A stretch of DNA of 64,000 bases from Dyella sp. SG609 (GCF_012275375.1 NZ_JAAZQJ010000002.1:310001-374000); one strand, 5' to 3'; positions 8,513-16,351 are shown, counted from the first letter of the stretch. Numbers and translations are program-made. Notes: generated from the letters alone by a model not told the origin.

Positions 8513-10303
8513 TTAAGCCGCCGCGCCGAGGTCGGCGTCGCGGTGCAGTTCGGCCAGGCGGGTGACGAACTCGTCGACGAACACCTGCATGTTCGCGGTG
8601 ACCGCCTTGTTGCGCGTCAGCAGGTAGTTGTAGCCAAACAGCGCCGGGATCGCGACGAACAGGCCGGCCACCGTGGCCAGCAGCGCGGCGGAAATGCCCG
8701 GCGCGATGGCGTTGACGTTGACGTCGCCCGCGGCGGCGATCGCCGCGAAGGTGATCATCACGCCGACCACCGTGCCGAGCAGGCCCAGGAACGGGCCGCC
8801 GGAGATGGCGATGGTGAGCATGACCATCGAGCGCGACAGCTTCTGGTTCTCGCGCACCAGGGTGGAATCCATCACCGCGCGGATCGCCTCGATCGATTCG
8901 GTGGCGATCACCAGGCGGCCCTTGGCGTCCTTGCGGCGCCACACTTCCTTCTTGCCCACTTCGTAGAGGCGGTACAGCGAGGAGTCGGCCAGGTCGCGCG
9001 GCGTGCCTTCGTCGCCCATGCCGAGCAGGTTGATGCCGAGGTCGCGGTAGCGCTCCAGGAAGCGGTCGTTGGCGTTGGTGACGCTGCTGACGTAGCGGCC
9101 CTTCTGCCACATCACCATCCAGGAGATCGCCGCCATCACCAGCAGGATGGCGATCACCACCCAGGCGTCGAGCGTGACCGACTTGATGATGACGCCGAAG
9201 TAGCCGAAGCCGGCGCCGGATTTCTTTTCGTCCTCGCCGTACTGCACCAGCTTCGATTCGGCGCCCTGCGACAGTGCGTCGACGCCGATCGCGGCCGCCG
9301 AGCGCGCTACGCGCGACAGGCGCACTTCGTCCATCAGGCCAAGGAAATTCGCCAGCGCCGCGCCCTGCCCGGCCGCATCGCCGCCCAGCGTGGCGGCGGA
9401 ACCCAGCGCCGGCATCGCGGCAGCCAGCGTCGAATACTTCTGGCCATTGACGTAGAGCGTGGCCTGCTGCGCGTCGAAAGTAACGGCGAGCTGCGTCCAC
9501 TGCCCGGCCTTGAGCGGCTCGCCCGCGGCGCTGCGCTGCGCGCCCTGGCCGGCGTTCGCTTCCACATAGGGCGCGCCGCCGTCGAGGCCGATCACCACCG
9601 CGCGGCCGTCCTGGTGCCGCGCGTAGATGGCGGTGGGCGTGGTGGGCAGCGCGTCCAGCTTGATCCACGCGCTGAAGGTGAAGGCGCCGCCGGCCGCCGC
9701 GTTGAGCGAAGCGCTGGATGGCAATGTCACCACCTGGTTGCCGTCGAAACGCGCGGCCTTGCCGACGATGCCGCCGTCCACCGGCTGTACGCTGCCGGAC
9801 TGCGCATGGTTGCCGTAGGCGGTGGCGTCCTTGGGCGCGCCCGCGGCGGCTTCCTCGAAGTGGTAGACCAGGGTGTGGTCGGCGTCGAACGCGGCCGGGC
9901 CGCTGCTCTGCGCGGTGGCCTTGGGGTTGCCGTAGTACATCCAGATGGTCTGCTTCGCATTGGCCGGCAGTTCGCTCACGTCCACCCAGACCTGGCCCAC
10001 GCCCATCACCGGATCGAAGCTGTCGATCTGGTAGTTCAGCGGCGTCTTGCCGTCGGCGGCGATGAAACGCAGGTCCGCGCCGTCCTTCGCCACGCCGTCG
10101 AACTGGAAGTTGCCCGGATGCAGGCGGATCAGCACCGGCATGCGGCCCGGCGACTGCGGCAGCGGCGCGCCGGTGGGGCTGGTGTCCAGCGTGATGGATT
10201 TGCGGTAGGACCAGTCGTCGTTCCACCAGGCCGACTCGGCCGCCAGCGAGAGGCGCGGCAGGCAGGCCAGGCACAGCAGCCACGCAAGGATCAGGTAACG
10301 CAT
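8513..10303 (-). CDS. exbB: ExbB/TolQ proton channel with N-terminal DUF2341 and LamG-type domains
   Basis: The product is 596 aa, against about 240 for usual ExbB. A signal peptide (MRYLILAWLLCLACLPRLSLA) is followed by a DUF2341-like region (about 25-130), then a LamG/concanavalin-like jelly-roll (about 140-330: FDGNQVVTLPSSASLN, FTFSAWIKL, GLMDEVRLSRVARS). A membrane helix follows (about 375-395), and then a MotA/TolQ/ExbB domain whose motifs GPFLGLLGTVVGVM and PGISAALLATVAGLFVAIPA are intact. The start is 10303 with AGGGG upstream. It is 50 bases after the tpsB stop. The sugar- or protein-binding-type domain in the periplasm suggests that this motor senses or contacts a ligand. Confidence 0.9.
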   Translation of the reverse strand: MRYLILAWLLCLACLPRLSLAAESAWWNDDWSYRKSITLDTSPTGAPLPQSPGRMPVLIRLHPGNFQFDGVAKDGADLRFIAADGKTPLNYQIDSFDPVMGVGQVWVDVSELPANAKQTIWMYYGNPKATAQSSGPAAFDADHTLVYHFEEAAAGAPKDATAYGNHAQSGSVQPVDGGIVGKAARFDGNQVVTLPSSASLNAAAGGAFTFSAWIKLDALPTTPTAIYARHQDGRAVVIGLDGGAPYVEANAGQGAQRSAAGEPLKAGQWTQLAVTFDAQQATLYVNGQKYSTLAAAMPALGSAATLGGDAAGQGAALANFLGLMDEVRLSRVARSAAAIGVDALSQGAESKLVQYGEDEKKSGAGFGYFGVIIKSVTLDAWVVIAILLVMAAISWMVMWQKGRYVSSVTNANDRFLERYRDLGINLLGMGDEGTPRDLADSSLYRLYEVGKKEVWRRKDAKGRLVIATESIEAIRAVMDSTLVRENQKLSRSMVMLTIAISGGPFLGLLGTVVGVMITFAAIAAAGDVNVNAIAPGISAALLATVAGLFVAIPALFGYNYLLTRNKAVTANMQVFVDEFVTRLAELHRDADLGAAA

Positions 10304-10353
10304 CGTCGTTGCACCCCTAGAAGAAAAAGAAAGCCGTGTCATCGCCGCGCTCC

Positions 10354-11952
10354 TCAAAGCCCGGCCTTGAGGCTGAACAGCCAGCGCCCGTCGTGGGCGC
10401 GCGTGCGCGAGCCGTCCTTGAGCGGCCAGGCGTATTCCAGTTCGCCGCTGACGGTGTCGAACAAGGTGAAGCGCGTACCCAGGCCCGTGCTGAGCAAGGT
10501 GAAGCGGCCGCGCTGCTCCGGCAGCGGATCGATCAGCAGGATGCGCGAGCCGTCGACGAACCAGTGGAAGCGCCACTCGTTCACGTACTTGCCGAACCAC
10601 GAAGCCACCGACGGGCTGCGCAGTTCCACCGTGGCCGAGCCGCCGTTGTCGCCGGTGTCTTCCGCCGACAGGAAACCGCGCACGCTGTTGGCGCCGCCGG
10701 CGGCGAACTGCTCGCTGGACACCAGCGGCGAATCGGCCAGCTGCCCGCTGGCGTGGAAGGCGAACGCATAGCCGTTGGCAAATGCGCGCGTGTAGTTGGC
10801 ATCCACGCGCAGGTAGGCAAAGTTCTGCCGCGCGTTGTAGCGCTGGTTGTCGAATTCGAGACGCCCGCTGCCGGCGCCGCGCACGCCGAAGTTGCCGGCG
10901 ATGGACAGGCCCAGCGAGGAGCTGTCGCGCGTGCGCTGGCCGGTATAGGCCACCGTCAGCGGGTAGTAGGTGATCGGCACCGCCTGCTGCTGCTCGCCCA
11001 CGGTCAGGCGCTGGTCGAAATGCTTGCGCGCCACGCTGAGCGAGAACGACTGGCCGTAGTCGCCCAGGGTCGGCAGGTTGCGGATCGCCTGCAGGCTCAC
11101 CGCATTGCCCTTGCCCAGCACCGTGGTGCCGCCGAGCGTGTTGGCATTGCTGTTGGACTTGTAGCCGGAACCGAGCAGGCTCCATTGGCTGTCGAGCGGC
11201 GCCAGGTAGGACAGTGCATACACCTCGACGGCGTGGCGATCCTGCGGCGCCACGATGTAGGTGGCGGAAACGGTATGGCCCAGCTGCCACAGATTGTCGT
11301 AGCGCACGTTGCCGACGGTGCGCAGCGCGGGCGTGTCGGCGCTGTGGTCGTTGTTGACCTCAAGGCTGGCGTGCAGCGGATAGCTGTCTTCCACCTTCAG
11401 CGTGACGTCCATGGTCTGCGGCAGGCTGCCGGGCTTCAGCAGCGGCACCACCTGCCGGCCCGGCTGGCGGTTCACCTGCGCGAGCTGTTCCTGTGCCTGG
11501 TTGAAGTTCGGCACCGCGCCTTCGGCCAGCGCCGGCACCGCTTCGCGGATAGCCTGCGGCGAGTGGTAGCGCGAGCCTTCCACGCGCACGCGGCCGATGC
11601 TGTTCTCGGTGACCTTCAGCAGCAGCACGCCGCCGCGCACCTGCTGCGGCGGCACTTCCACCGTGACCGACTGGTAGCCCCTGGCCTGGTAGATCTTCTG
11701 CAGCGCGTCGCGCGCGCCGTGCACGTCGTCCAGGCTGCGTCCCGGCCCCAGGAACGGCTCCACCGCCTGCTCGATCTCCACCGCCTGCAGCAGCGTATTG
11801 CCGCGCACCAGGTATTCGTTGACGTCGAAGCGCTGCGGCGCTTCCTGCGCCGGAGCGGCGGCCTGCTGCGCCTGCACCGTGTTCCAGGCCAGCGCCAGCA
11901 TGACGGCGAGAGCCAGCGGCCGGCGGCCCTTCATCGCGACGCTCCGATCCAT
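10354..11952 (-). CDS. TpsB-type outer-membrane transporter (two-partner secretion)
   Basis: The product is 532 aa. A signal peptide is followed by a Gln/Ala/Pro-rich linker, POTRA_2-like sequence (about 65-140: LVRGNTLLQAVEIEQAVEPFLG, and a second POTRA with VTENSIGRVRVEG), and a C-terminal 16-strand FhaC-type barrel. The signature motif VRGF is near residues 421-424 (GGANSVRGFLSAEDTGDNGG). ATG 11952 has AGGAAAGGGA upstream and is preferred over ATG 11934. In the family, TpsB binds the TPS domain of TpsA in the periplasm and exports it. Here the partner gene (1-4436) lies 6 kb downstream, separated by the TonB-system genes, rather than adjacent. P. aeruginosa PdtB has a similar neighbourhood. 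Confidence 0.92.
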   Translation of the reverse strand: MDRSVAMKGRRPLALAVMLALAWNTVQAQQAAAPAQEAPQRFDVNEYLVRGNTLLQAVEIEQAVEPFLGPGRSLDDVHGARDALQKIYQARGYQSVTVEVPPQQVRGGVLLLKVTENSIGRVRVEGSRYHSPQAIREAVPALAEGAVPNFNQAQEQLAQVNRQPGRQVVPLLKPGSLPQTMDVTLKVEDSYPLHASLEVNNDHSADTPALRTVGNVRYDNLWQLGHTVSATYIVAPQDRHAVEVYALSYLAPLDSQWSLLGSGYKSNSNANTLGGTTVLGKGNAVSLQAIRNLPTLGDYGQSFSLSVARKHFDQRLTVGEQQQAVPITYYPLTVAYTGQRTRDSSSLGLSIAGNFGVRGAGSGRLEFDNQRYNARQNFAYLRVDANYTRAFANGYAFAFHASGQLADSPLVSSEQFAAGGANSVRGFLSAEDTGDNGGSATVELRSPSVASWFGKYVNEWRFHWFVDGSRILLIDPLPEQRGRFTLLSTGLGTRFTLFDTVSGELEYAWPLKDGSRTRAHDGRWLFSLKAGL

Positions 11953-12215
11953 GCGGTCGTCCCTTTCCTGATGTCCCCGTAGCTAAGCGCCGACGCATAA
12001 CCGCCTCGCGACAGCCACATGTCCGATCCAAGGCCACCCATGCATGCGGGCCGTCCATACGGCCGAACCGCTTTGACAATGAAACGCACACCATCCCCCG
12101 GGGCGCGCCACACCAGCCGCGCCCATAGCCCGATCGAGATTTCCGGCACACCCACAAGCGCACCGGGCGAAGAAATTCCGGTGGGCATCCCAGCCCGTAC
12201 CGCCTTCCTTTGCCC
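11953..12215 (-). other. Long leader region of the tpsB operon
   Basis: About 260 bases separate the candidate ECF promoter (12216-12245) from the tpsB start. An 85-codon minus-strand frame (12188-11931) fills this leader and overlaps the start of tpsB by 22 bases. It has no clear ribosome site and no recognisable similarity, so I do not call it a gene. It may be an untranslated leader, a leader peptide coupled to tpsB, or a small gene that I cannot confirm. Confidence 0.3.
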
Positions 12216-12265
12216 TTAGACGGAACCCTTCCGAGGGAACTGAACCTGCGTCACGAAAAATTCAT
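12216..12265 (-). promoter_or_regulatory. Candidate ECF-type promoter of the tpsB-exbB-exbD-tonB operon
   Basis: On the minus strand GTTCAG (12245-12240) and GTCTAA (12221-12216) are 18 bases apart, exactly as before tpsA. The adjoining 26 bases (12240-12265) match the tpsA upstream block at 20 positions. Further upstream, 12304-12321 hold a short perfect inverted repeat (ATGACAT-GGGA-ATGTCAT on the plus strand). The shared half-sites suggest the ECF sigma factor plus one additional regulator. Confidence 0.55.
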
Positions 12266-12404
12266 GACGGAGGATGTTTCGGCTTGTTTGCGGCCAGCAA
12301 TGACATGGGAATGTCATATGGATGGACATGCTGGACGTGGAATTCACGCGGCAAAGAAGAGCAAGCGGGAGCTTTTGCACATGAGGCAAGACCCCACGCG
12401 ACGC

Positions 12405-12790
12405 TCCGCCCGGCCCCTCACCCTGCCCTCTCCCCGGAGGGGAGAGGGGTGATGTCGTGAGGTAGGCAGGGGCGAAGAGCAGAAGCTGGCCGCAGTTCTT
12501 GAACGTCCTCTCGGCAACGGCACGTTGAAGCGCGCGTTACGTAAACGCACTGCCGTTTCGTGTAGACCCAGGTTAATCAGGCTACCGCAGCCGCCCACTG
12601 CTCCTTCTAGTCGCGTCGCGAGCCGTTGCTCTTAGGCTATTTCTCTTTGGTTACTTTCTCTTTGAGCCAGCAAAGAGAAAGTGACTCGGGCGCCGGCAGG
12701 CGTCCGAAATGCCCGCTGCATAAGCGGCCAGTTCGCGTCACCGCGAAAATCAAACGATACCGTTACTGGATCCCGGCCCACGCCGGGATG
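12405..12790 (+). repeat. Dispersed three-hairpin repeat, copy A
   Basis: This copy is closely similar to 43778-44165 (same orientation) and 43275-43650 (inverted), and more distantly to 51058-51520. It opens with a CTCTCCCC/GGGGAGAG hairpin and a conserved central block. Three hairpins follow: a 15-bp stem (12650-12664 with 12671-12685), a short stem with loop GGCA (12691-12702) and CCGCT/AGCGG (12713-12727). It ends with a GGATCCCGG...CCGGGAT palindrome. No protein-coding signal is visible; small open frames here run through the hairpins. It fills the gap between the anti-sigma gene and the tpsB operon. Confidence 0.8.
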
Positions 12791-12815
12791 CCGAACCTAA
12801 GAGCGCAAGCGCCCA

Positions 12816-13787
12816 TCAACTCAGGAGAACGATGCCCCCCGGCAACTCCGTCACTCGAGCGCCGAAGGCCTCCCGAATCAACGTCGCAACATCCGCCAGC
12901 TGATTAAGCGAAAACCGCGCATGCACCATCCGCGCCCCCAACACATCGTTGGTCAACACCAACCTCCCCGGCCGATAGCGATTAATCTCCGCCACCACAT
13001 ACGACAACGGCCGGTTATCAAACACCAACACCCGCCGCCGCCAAGCCATCGCCTGCTCAAGATCCGCCGACGCCGGCGGCGTCAGTTCACGCTCACCGTA
13101 ACTGGCCCGCTGCGCAGCACCGAGCGCCTCACTCTGCCCACGGTAGTCAACGCGCACCGAGCCATCCAGTGCGGTGACCTCCACGTCGCCCCCAAGGCAA
13201 CGCACATTGCACTGCGACCCCGGCTTGGCCAGCAGGCCACCCTTCGCCGCCCACACCGTAAAATTCCCGGCGCCCTCAGCCAGCTGCAGCTGAATCTCTC
13301 CATCCAGCAATTCGATGCCGGCCAACTGGTCATCCACCTTGCGCAGATTGAACGCAGTCTGCGTATTCATCTCCACCGTGACCCCAGGCGCAACCTGCAC
13401 CGAACGCTGTTCACCGGTCGCAGTGCGGAAATCCGCCGCCATATCGGAGATACCGGGCCACAGCCGGAACGGCGGCTGCGCCAGCAGCAACGCCGCAGCG
13501 GAAGCCGCCACCGCCCCGCCCAGAAAAGCGCGCCGCGTCATGCGCCGCGGCGCCACCGCAGGCGCCCGCTCGCGCTGAGCCACATGGGCCGACGCGGCAC
13601 CCAGCCGCTCCCACATCAACCGCGTCTCGGCGAACGCACGCGCATGCGCCACGCTCTGCGCCACCCAGTGGCGAAAACCCTGGGCATCCGCAGCCGTGGC
13701 GCGGCCGGATTTGAGCAGCAGCAGCCAGTCGCGCGCCTCGCGGTGCAGCGGCGAATCGTGGCTCAGGCTGGCGGAATTCGGTTCCAT
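12816..13787 (-). CDS. FecR-family anti-sigma regulator
   Basis: The product is 323 aa from ATG 13787, which lies 5 bases after the sigma-factor stop. Domains in order are a cytoplasmic FecR N-terminal/DUF4880 helix bundle (HREARDWLLLLKSG..., about 12-60), a basic stretch and single membrane segment (TRRAFLGGAVAASAAALLLA, about 87-105), a periplasmic FecR domain (FRTATGEQRSVQVAPGVTVEMNTQTAFNL, about 125-235), and a C-terminal secretin/STN-like subdomain (about 250-320). By family it holds the co-encoded ECF sigma factor inactive or primes it, and responds to a periplasmic STN domain. It forms one unit with the sigma and STN genes. Confidence 0.9.
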   Translation of the reverse strand: MEPNSASLSHDSPLHREARDWLLLLKSGRATAADAQGFRHWVAQSVAHARAFAETRLMWERLGAASAHVAQRERAPAVAPRRMTRRAFLGGAVAASAAALLLAQPPFRLWPGISDMAADFRTATGEQRSVQVAPGVTVEMNTQTAFNLRKVDDQLAGIELLDGEIQLQLAEGAGNFTVWAAKGGLLAKPGSQCNVRCLGGDVEVTALDGSVRVDYRGQSEALGAAQRASYGERELTPPASADLEQAMAWRRRVLVFDNRPLSYVVAEINRYRPGRLVLTNDVLGARMVHARFSLNQLADVATLIREAFGARVTELPGGIVLLS

Positions 13788-13792
13788 ACCCT

Positions 13793-14335
13793 TCAAGACG
13801 CTTTTCCGGCCCCGGGACCGAACCGTTGCACCACGCGGCGATCCAGGCGCTCGCCGCAATGCTCCAGGGCCCTCTTCAGTTCCTTGCCCACCATGCGCAC
13901 CGAAATGCGGAAACGGTCGGCGATTTCCTGCTGCGGCAGGTCGTCCACCCGGGCGGCGATCAGAATCTCGCGCTGGCGCAGGGTGAGCTCGCCCATGGCA
14001 TGCTCCAGCGCGGCGATCTCGATGCGGGCATGGGCGATGCGCGCCGGGTCCAGCGCCTCGTCGGCGATGTGCAGCAGGTCTTCGACCTCTTCGCCGGTGA
14101 GGTAGCGCGATTCGGCCTGGCGCTGGTCGGCCGCCACGTTGAGCGCCATGCGGAACAGATAGCCGGCCGGGTTGTGCGAGACCGGCGAGCTGTCGCCCAG
14201 GCGCTCCACGCGCAGATAGGTTTCCTGCAATACGTCGTTGACCAGTTCGTCCGAGCCCAACCGCCGGCGCAACCGCTTGCGCAGCTCCGGTTGCCATTCC
14301 AGGAACAGGCCCATCAGCGACAGCGAGGTCGACAT
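13793..14335 (-). CDS. ECF sigma factor (FecI-like)
   Basis: The product is 180 aa from ATG 14335, 7 bases after the STN gene stop. The longer open frame would put unrelated Cys/Arg-rich sequence in front and is rejected. Sigma region 2 (about 15-80) has DVLQETYLRVE and NPAGYLFRMALNVAADQRQ. Region 4 (about 115-165) has LTLRQREILIAARVDDLPQQEIADRFRIS with a helix-turn-helix. There is no C-terminal extension. Its likely targets are the two GTTCAG-N18-GTCTAA promoters before tpsA and tpsB. It is closest in context to VreI/FecI sigma factors of cell-surface signalling. Confidence 0.9.
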   Translation of the reverse strand: MSTSLSLMGLFLEWQPELRKRLRRRLGSDELVNDVLQETYLRVERLGDSSPVSHNPAGYLFRMALNVAADQRQAESRYLTGEEVEDLLHIADEALDPARIAHARIEIAALEHAMGELTLRQREILIAARVDDLPQQEIADRFRISVRMVGKELKRALEHCGERLDRRVVQRFGPGAGKAS

Positions 14336-14342
14336 CGCCAAC

Positions 14343-15032
14343 TCAGCAGTGCGCCGGACGCGAGGCGCCGGCGGGCAGCAGCAACAATGTGAGCGGCTGG
14401 GCCAGGCCAGGCGGCGGCGGATCGACATGCAAACCGCCAAGGATCGACTCCACTGCCTTGTCGCGCTCTTCGCGCCCCGTGCTGCCGAGCAGGCGCAGGC
14501 GATACAACTGGCCGGAGCCGTCGACCCAGACCTGCAGGGCGAGGCGATATTCGCCCGGGCGCGTGAGCGACGTGCGGCAGAGCGCGGCTTCCACCGCGGT
14601 CTGCAAGGCGGCGCCGTAGCTGGCGACGACGGTGTCGGCGGTTTCCGCGGGTGCAGCGGACGGCGCCATGTTGGCGATGCCTATGTCGGTGTCCACCGCG
14701 GGCATCAAGGTAAAAGCCTTGTCCGAGGTGTAGCGCTCGCGCAGCCCCGTGCCCGCCAGCAGCCGACGCAACGCGTCCTCCGGCGTGAATTCCCCGCGCA
14801 CGCCGGGGGACACACGCCCCACCAGCAGGCGCTCGTCAACCAGCAAGGCCTGTCCCGTCACGTCGCTGAATGCCCTCACCGCGCTACTCAAAGGCTGCGG
14901 ACCGATGTCGAAAGACCAGCGCCCGCGCGCATCGTCGGCCGGCCCCACGTCCGCCACCTGCTGCTCCACGGCATGGCCCGCCCCCCCACAAAACCCACAC
15001 GCTGCCAACAGCACCCACCAGGCGTACTTCAT
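14343..15032 (-). CDS. Periplasmic STN protein with TonB-like C-terminal domain (VreA-like)
   Basis: The product is 229 aa from ATG 15032, with GGAG eight bases upstream. A signal peptide is followed by an STN (secretin/TonB short N-terminal) domain at about 40-110 (WSFDIGPQPLSSAVRAFSDVTGQALLVDERLL...). The rest (about 140-225) is homologous to the C-terminal domain of the TonB at 7426-8094: both share the VW-x-D-x-SG core and D-x-PPPP-x-L-x-x-P. There is no plug or barrel, so this is not an outer-membrane receptor. It would signal to the FecR protein from within the periplasm, like VreA of the P. aeruginosa PUMA3 system. It is the first gene of the sigma/anti-sigma operon. Confidence 0.85.
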   Translation of the reverse strand: MKYAWWVLLAACGFCGGAGHAVEQQVADVGPADDARGRWSFDIGPQPLSSAVRAFSDVTGQALLVDERLLVGRVSPGVRGEFTPEDALRRLLAGTGLRERYTSDKAFTLMPAVDTDIGIANMAPSAAPAETADTVVASYGAALQTAVEAALCRTSLTRPGEYRLALQVWVDGSGQLYRLRLLGSTGREERDKAVESILGGLHVDPPPPGLAQPLTLLLLPAGASRPAHC

Positions 15033-15122
15033 AGACCGTCTCCGGATCGCCGGTCGGCCCGACCTCGCGCCGGGTGAGGCTTTATACATCGGCTACACGT
15101 TTTGGGAGGCTAGCAGTGGGTT

Positions 15123-15140
15123 GTGTCAGTTCTGTAACTG
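15123..15140 (-). promoter_or_regulatory. Possible Pho-box-like element upstream of the STN-sigma-FecR operon
   Basis: On the minus strand the sequence reads CAGTTAC-AGAA-CTGACAC: two 7-base half-sites with a 4-base spacer, the geometry of PhoB boxes (consensus CTGTCAT repeats). It lies about 90 bases before the ATG at 15032. The match is partial and could be chance. It is noted because the comparable P. aeruginosa locus responds to phosphate limitation. Confidence 0.25.
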
Positions 15141-15178
15141 TGGCGTAAGGCAAGGCCCGGTTCACCGTTGTGCTTCGA

Positions 15179-16351
15179 TCAGTGCGTGGCTCCGCCCAAC
15201 CCATCCGGATCCATCATCTTCAACACCTCATACGCAAACTCCACCCTCGCCTCAGTCGGATGGCTGCGATTGGTGAGGATCACCAGCCCCAGCTTCTTCG
15301 CCGGCACGAAGGCGATGTAGGCGCCGAAGCCGTTGGTGGCGCCGGTCTTGTTCACCAGCACGGCGTCAGTGGGCGGATGCGGGGGCTTGATCGCGGTCAC
15401 GGGCTGGTCTTCGCGGATCATCCGGCTGCTATTGCCGCGCAGCAGGTCGTCGCGGGTGACGGGATAGGGGTACTGCTCCCAGGCCAGGTCCTGGATCATG
15501 GGGCCGCTCCGGTAGTAGGCGATGCGGGTGTCTGCGATGGCGCGGCGGATGAGCGCATCGACCGGCGTTTCGCCAAGCTGCACGTGGACGTAATGCAGCA
15601 GGTCTTTCGCGCTGGAGATCACGCCGTATGCTTCGTCGCCAAGCACACCGGGGTTGACGTGCACGGGGCTGTCGTCGCCGTTGTAGCCCTGCGCGTAATC
15701 GGCCTTTTTGTCAGCCGGTATGCGGATAAAGGTATCGGCCAGACCCAGCTTGGGCAGCAGCGTGTGCTCGACCGCGTCGGCATAGTGCTGGCCCATCCGG
15801 CCGGCGGTGATCAGGCCGAGCATGCCGATGCTCGGATTGGAATAGCTGCGCCTGGTGCCTTCCGGGTAGCGCGGTTGCCACGCTTTCAGCCAATCGATGA
15901 GTTGCCGATGATTGCCCACTTCGTCAGGCACCTGCAGCGGAAAACCTCCGGCAGTGTGCGTACCCAGGTCGAACAGCGCGACCTTGCCGAACGGCTTGCC
16001 TTTAAATTCCGGCAGGTAATCCTCGACTTGATTATCGAGCGACAGCTTGCCTTCGGCCTGCGCATAAGTGGCCAGCGTCGCGATAAAGGTCTTGCTGATC
16101 GAACCCAGCTCGAACAGCGTGTCGCTGCTCACCTTCCGCTTGCTCTGCTTCGATGCCACGCCGAAGTTGTAGTAGCACTCCTTGCCGTCCACGGTGATGG
16201 CGATGGCCATGCCGGGGATGTGGTTGTCGCGCATGAAAGTATCGGCGATGCGGCGCAGTTCGCTGTCGAAGTCCGGTTGGGTGACGGCGTGGACGGAACC
16301 TGCGGCCAGCAGCAGGCCGGCGGTGCAGAAGCTGGTGAAAAAAGACGGCAA
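15179..16351 (-). CDS. AmpC-like serine beta-lactamase-family hydrolase
   Basis: The product is 390 aa, the usual length of class C enzymes. The serine-hydrolase motifs are present: S-x-x-K (SISK, Ser84-Lys87), Tyr-Ser-Asn near residue 169 and Lys-Thr-Gly near 335 (VNKTGATNGFG). I choose a TTG start at 16351 because CGGAG lies eight bases upstream and a clean signal peptide follows (PSFFTSFCTAGLLLAAGSVHA). The longer ATG frame from 16456 would bury that signal peptide. The protein is periplasmic and is either a cephalosporinase or a related esterase/peptidase; the three motifs favour a true class C-type active site. No ampR homologue is adjacent. Confidence 0.88.
   Translation of the reverse strand: MPSFFTSFCTAGLLLAAGSVHAVTQPDFDSELRRIADTFMRDNHIPGMAIAITVDGKECYYNFGVASKQSKRKVSSDTLFELGSISKTFIATLATYAQAEGKLSLDNQVEDYLPEFKGKPFGKVALFDLGTHTAGGFPLQVPDEVGNHRQLIDWLKAWQPRYPEGTRRSYSNPSIGMLGLITAGRMGQHYADAVEHTLLPKLGLADTFIRIPADKKADYAQGYNGDDSPVHVNPGVLGDEAYGVISSAKDLLHYVHVQLGETPVDALIRRAIADTRIAYYRSGPMIQDLAWEQYPYPVTRDDLLRGNSSRMIREDQPVTAIKPPHPPTDAVLVNKTGATNGFGAYIAFVPAKKLGLVILTNRSHPTEARVEFAYEVLKMMDPDGLGGATH

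Noticed and set aside
11931..12188. 85-codon minus-strand frame in the tpsB leader
   Set aside because: There is no ribosome site at usable spacing and no similarity that I recognise. It is kept only as a note in the leader entry.
12626..12907. Small frame containing FSLVTFSLSQQRESDSGAG
   Set aside because: It runs through the repeat hairpin. Equivalent frames appear in every copy, so it is a product of the repeat, not a gene.
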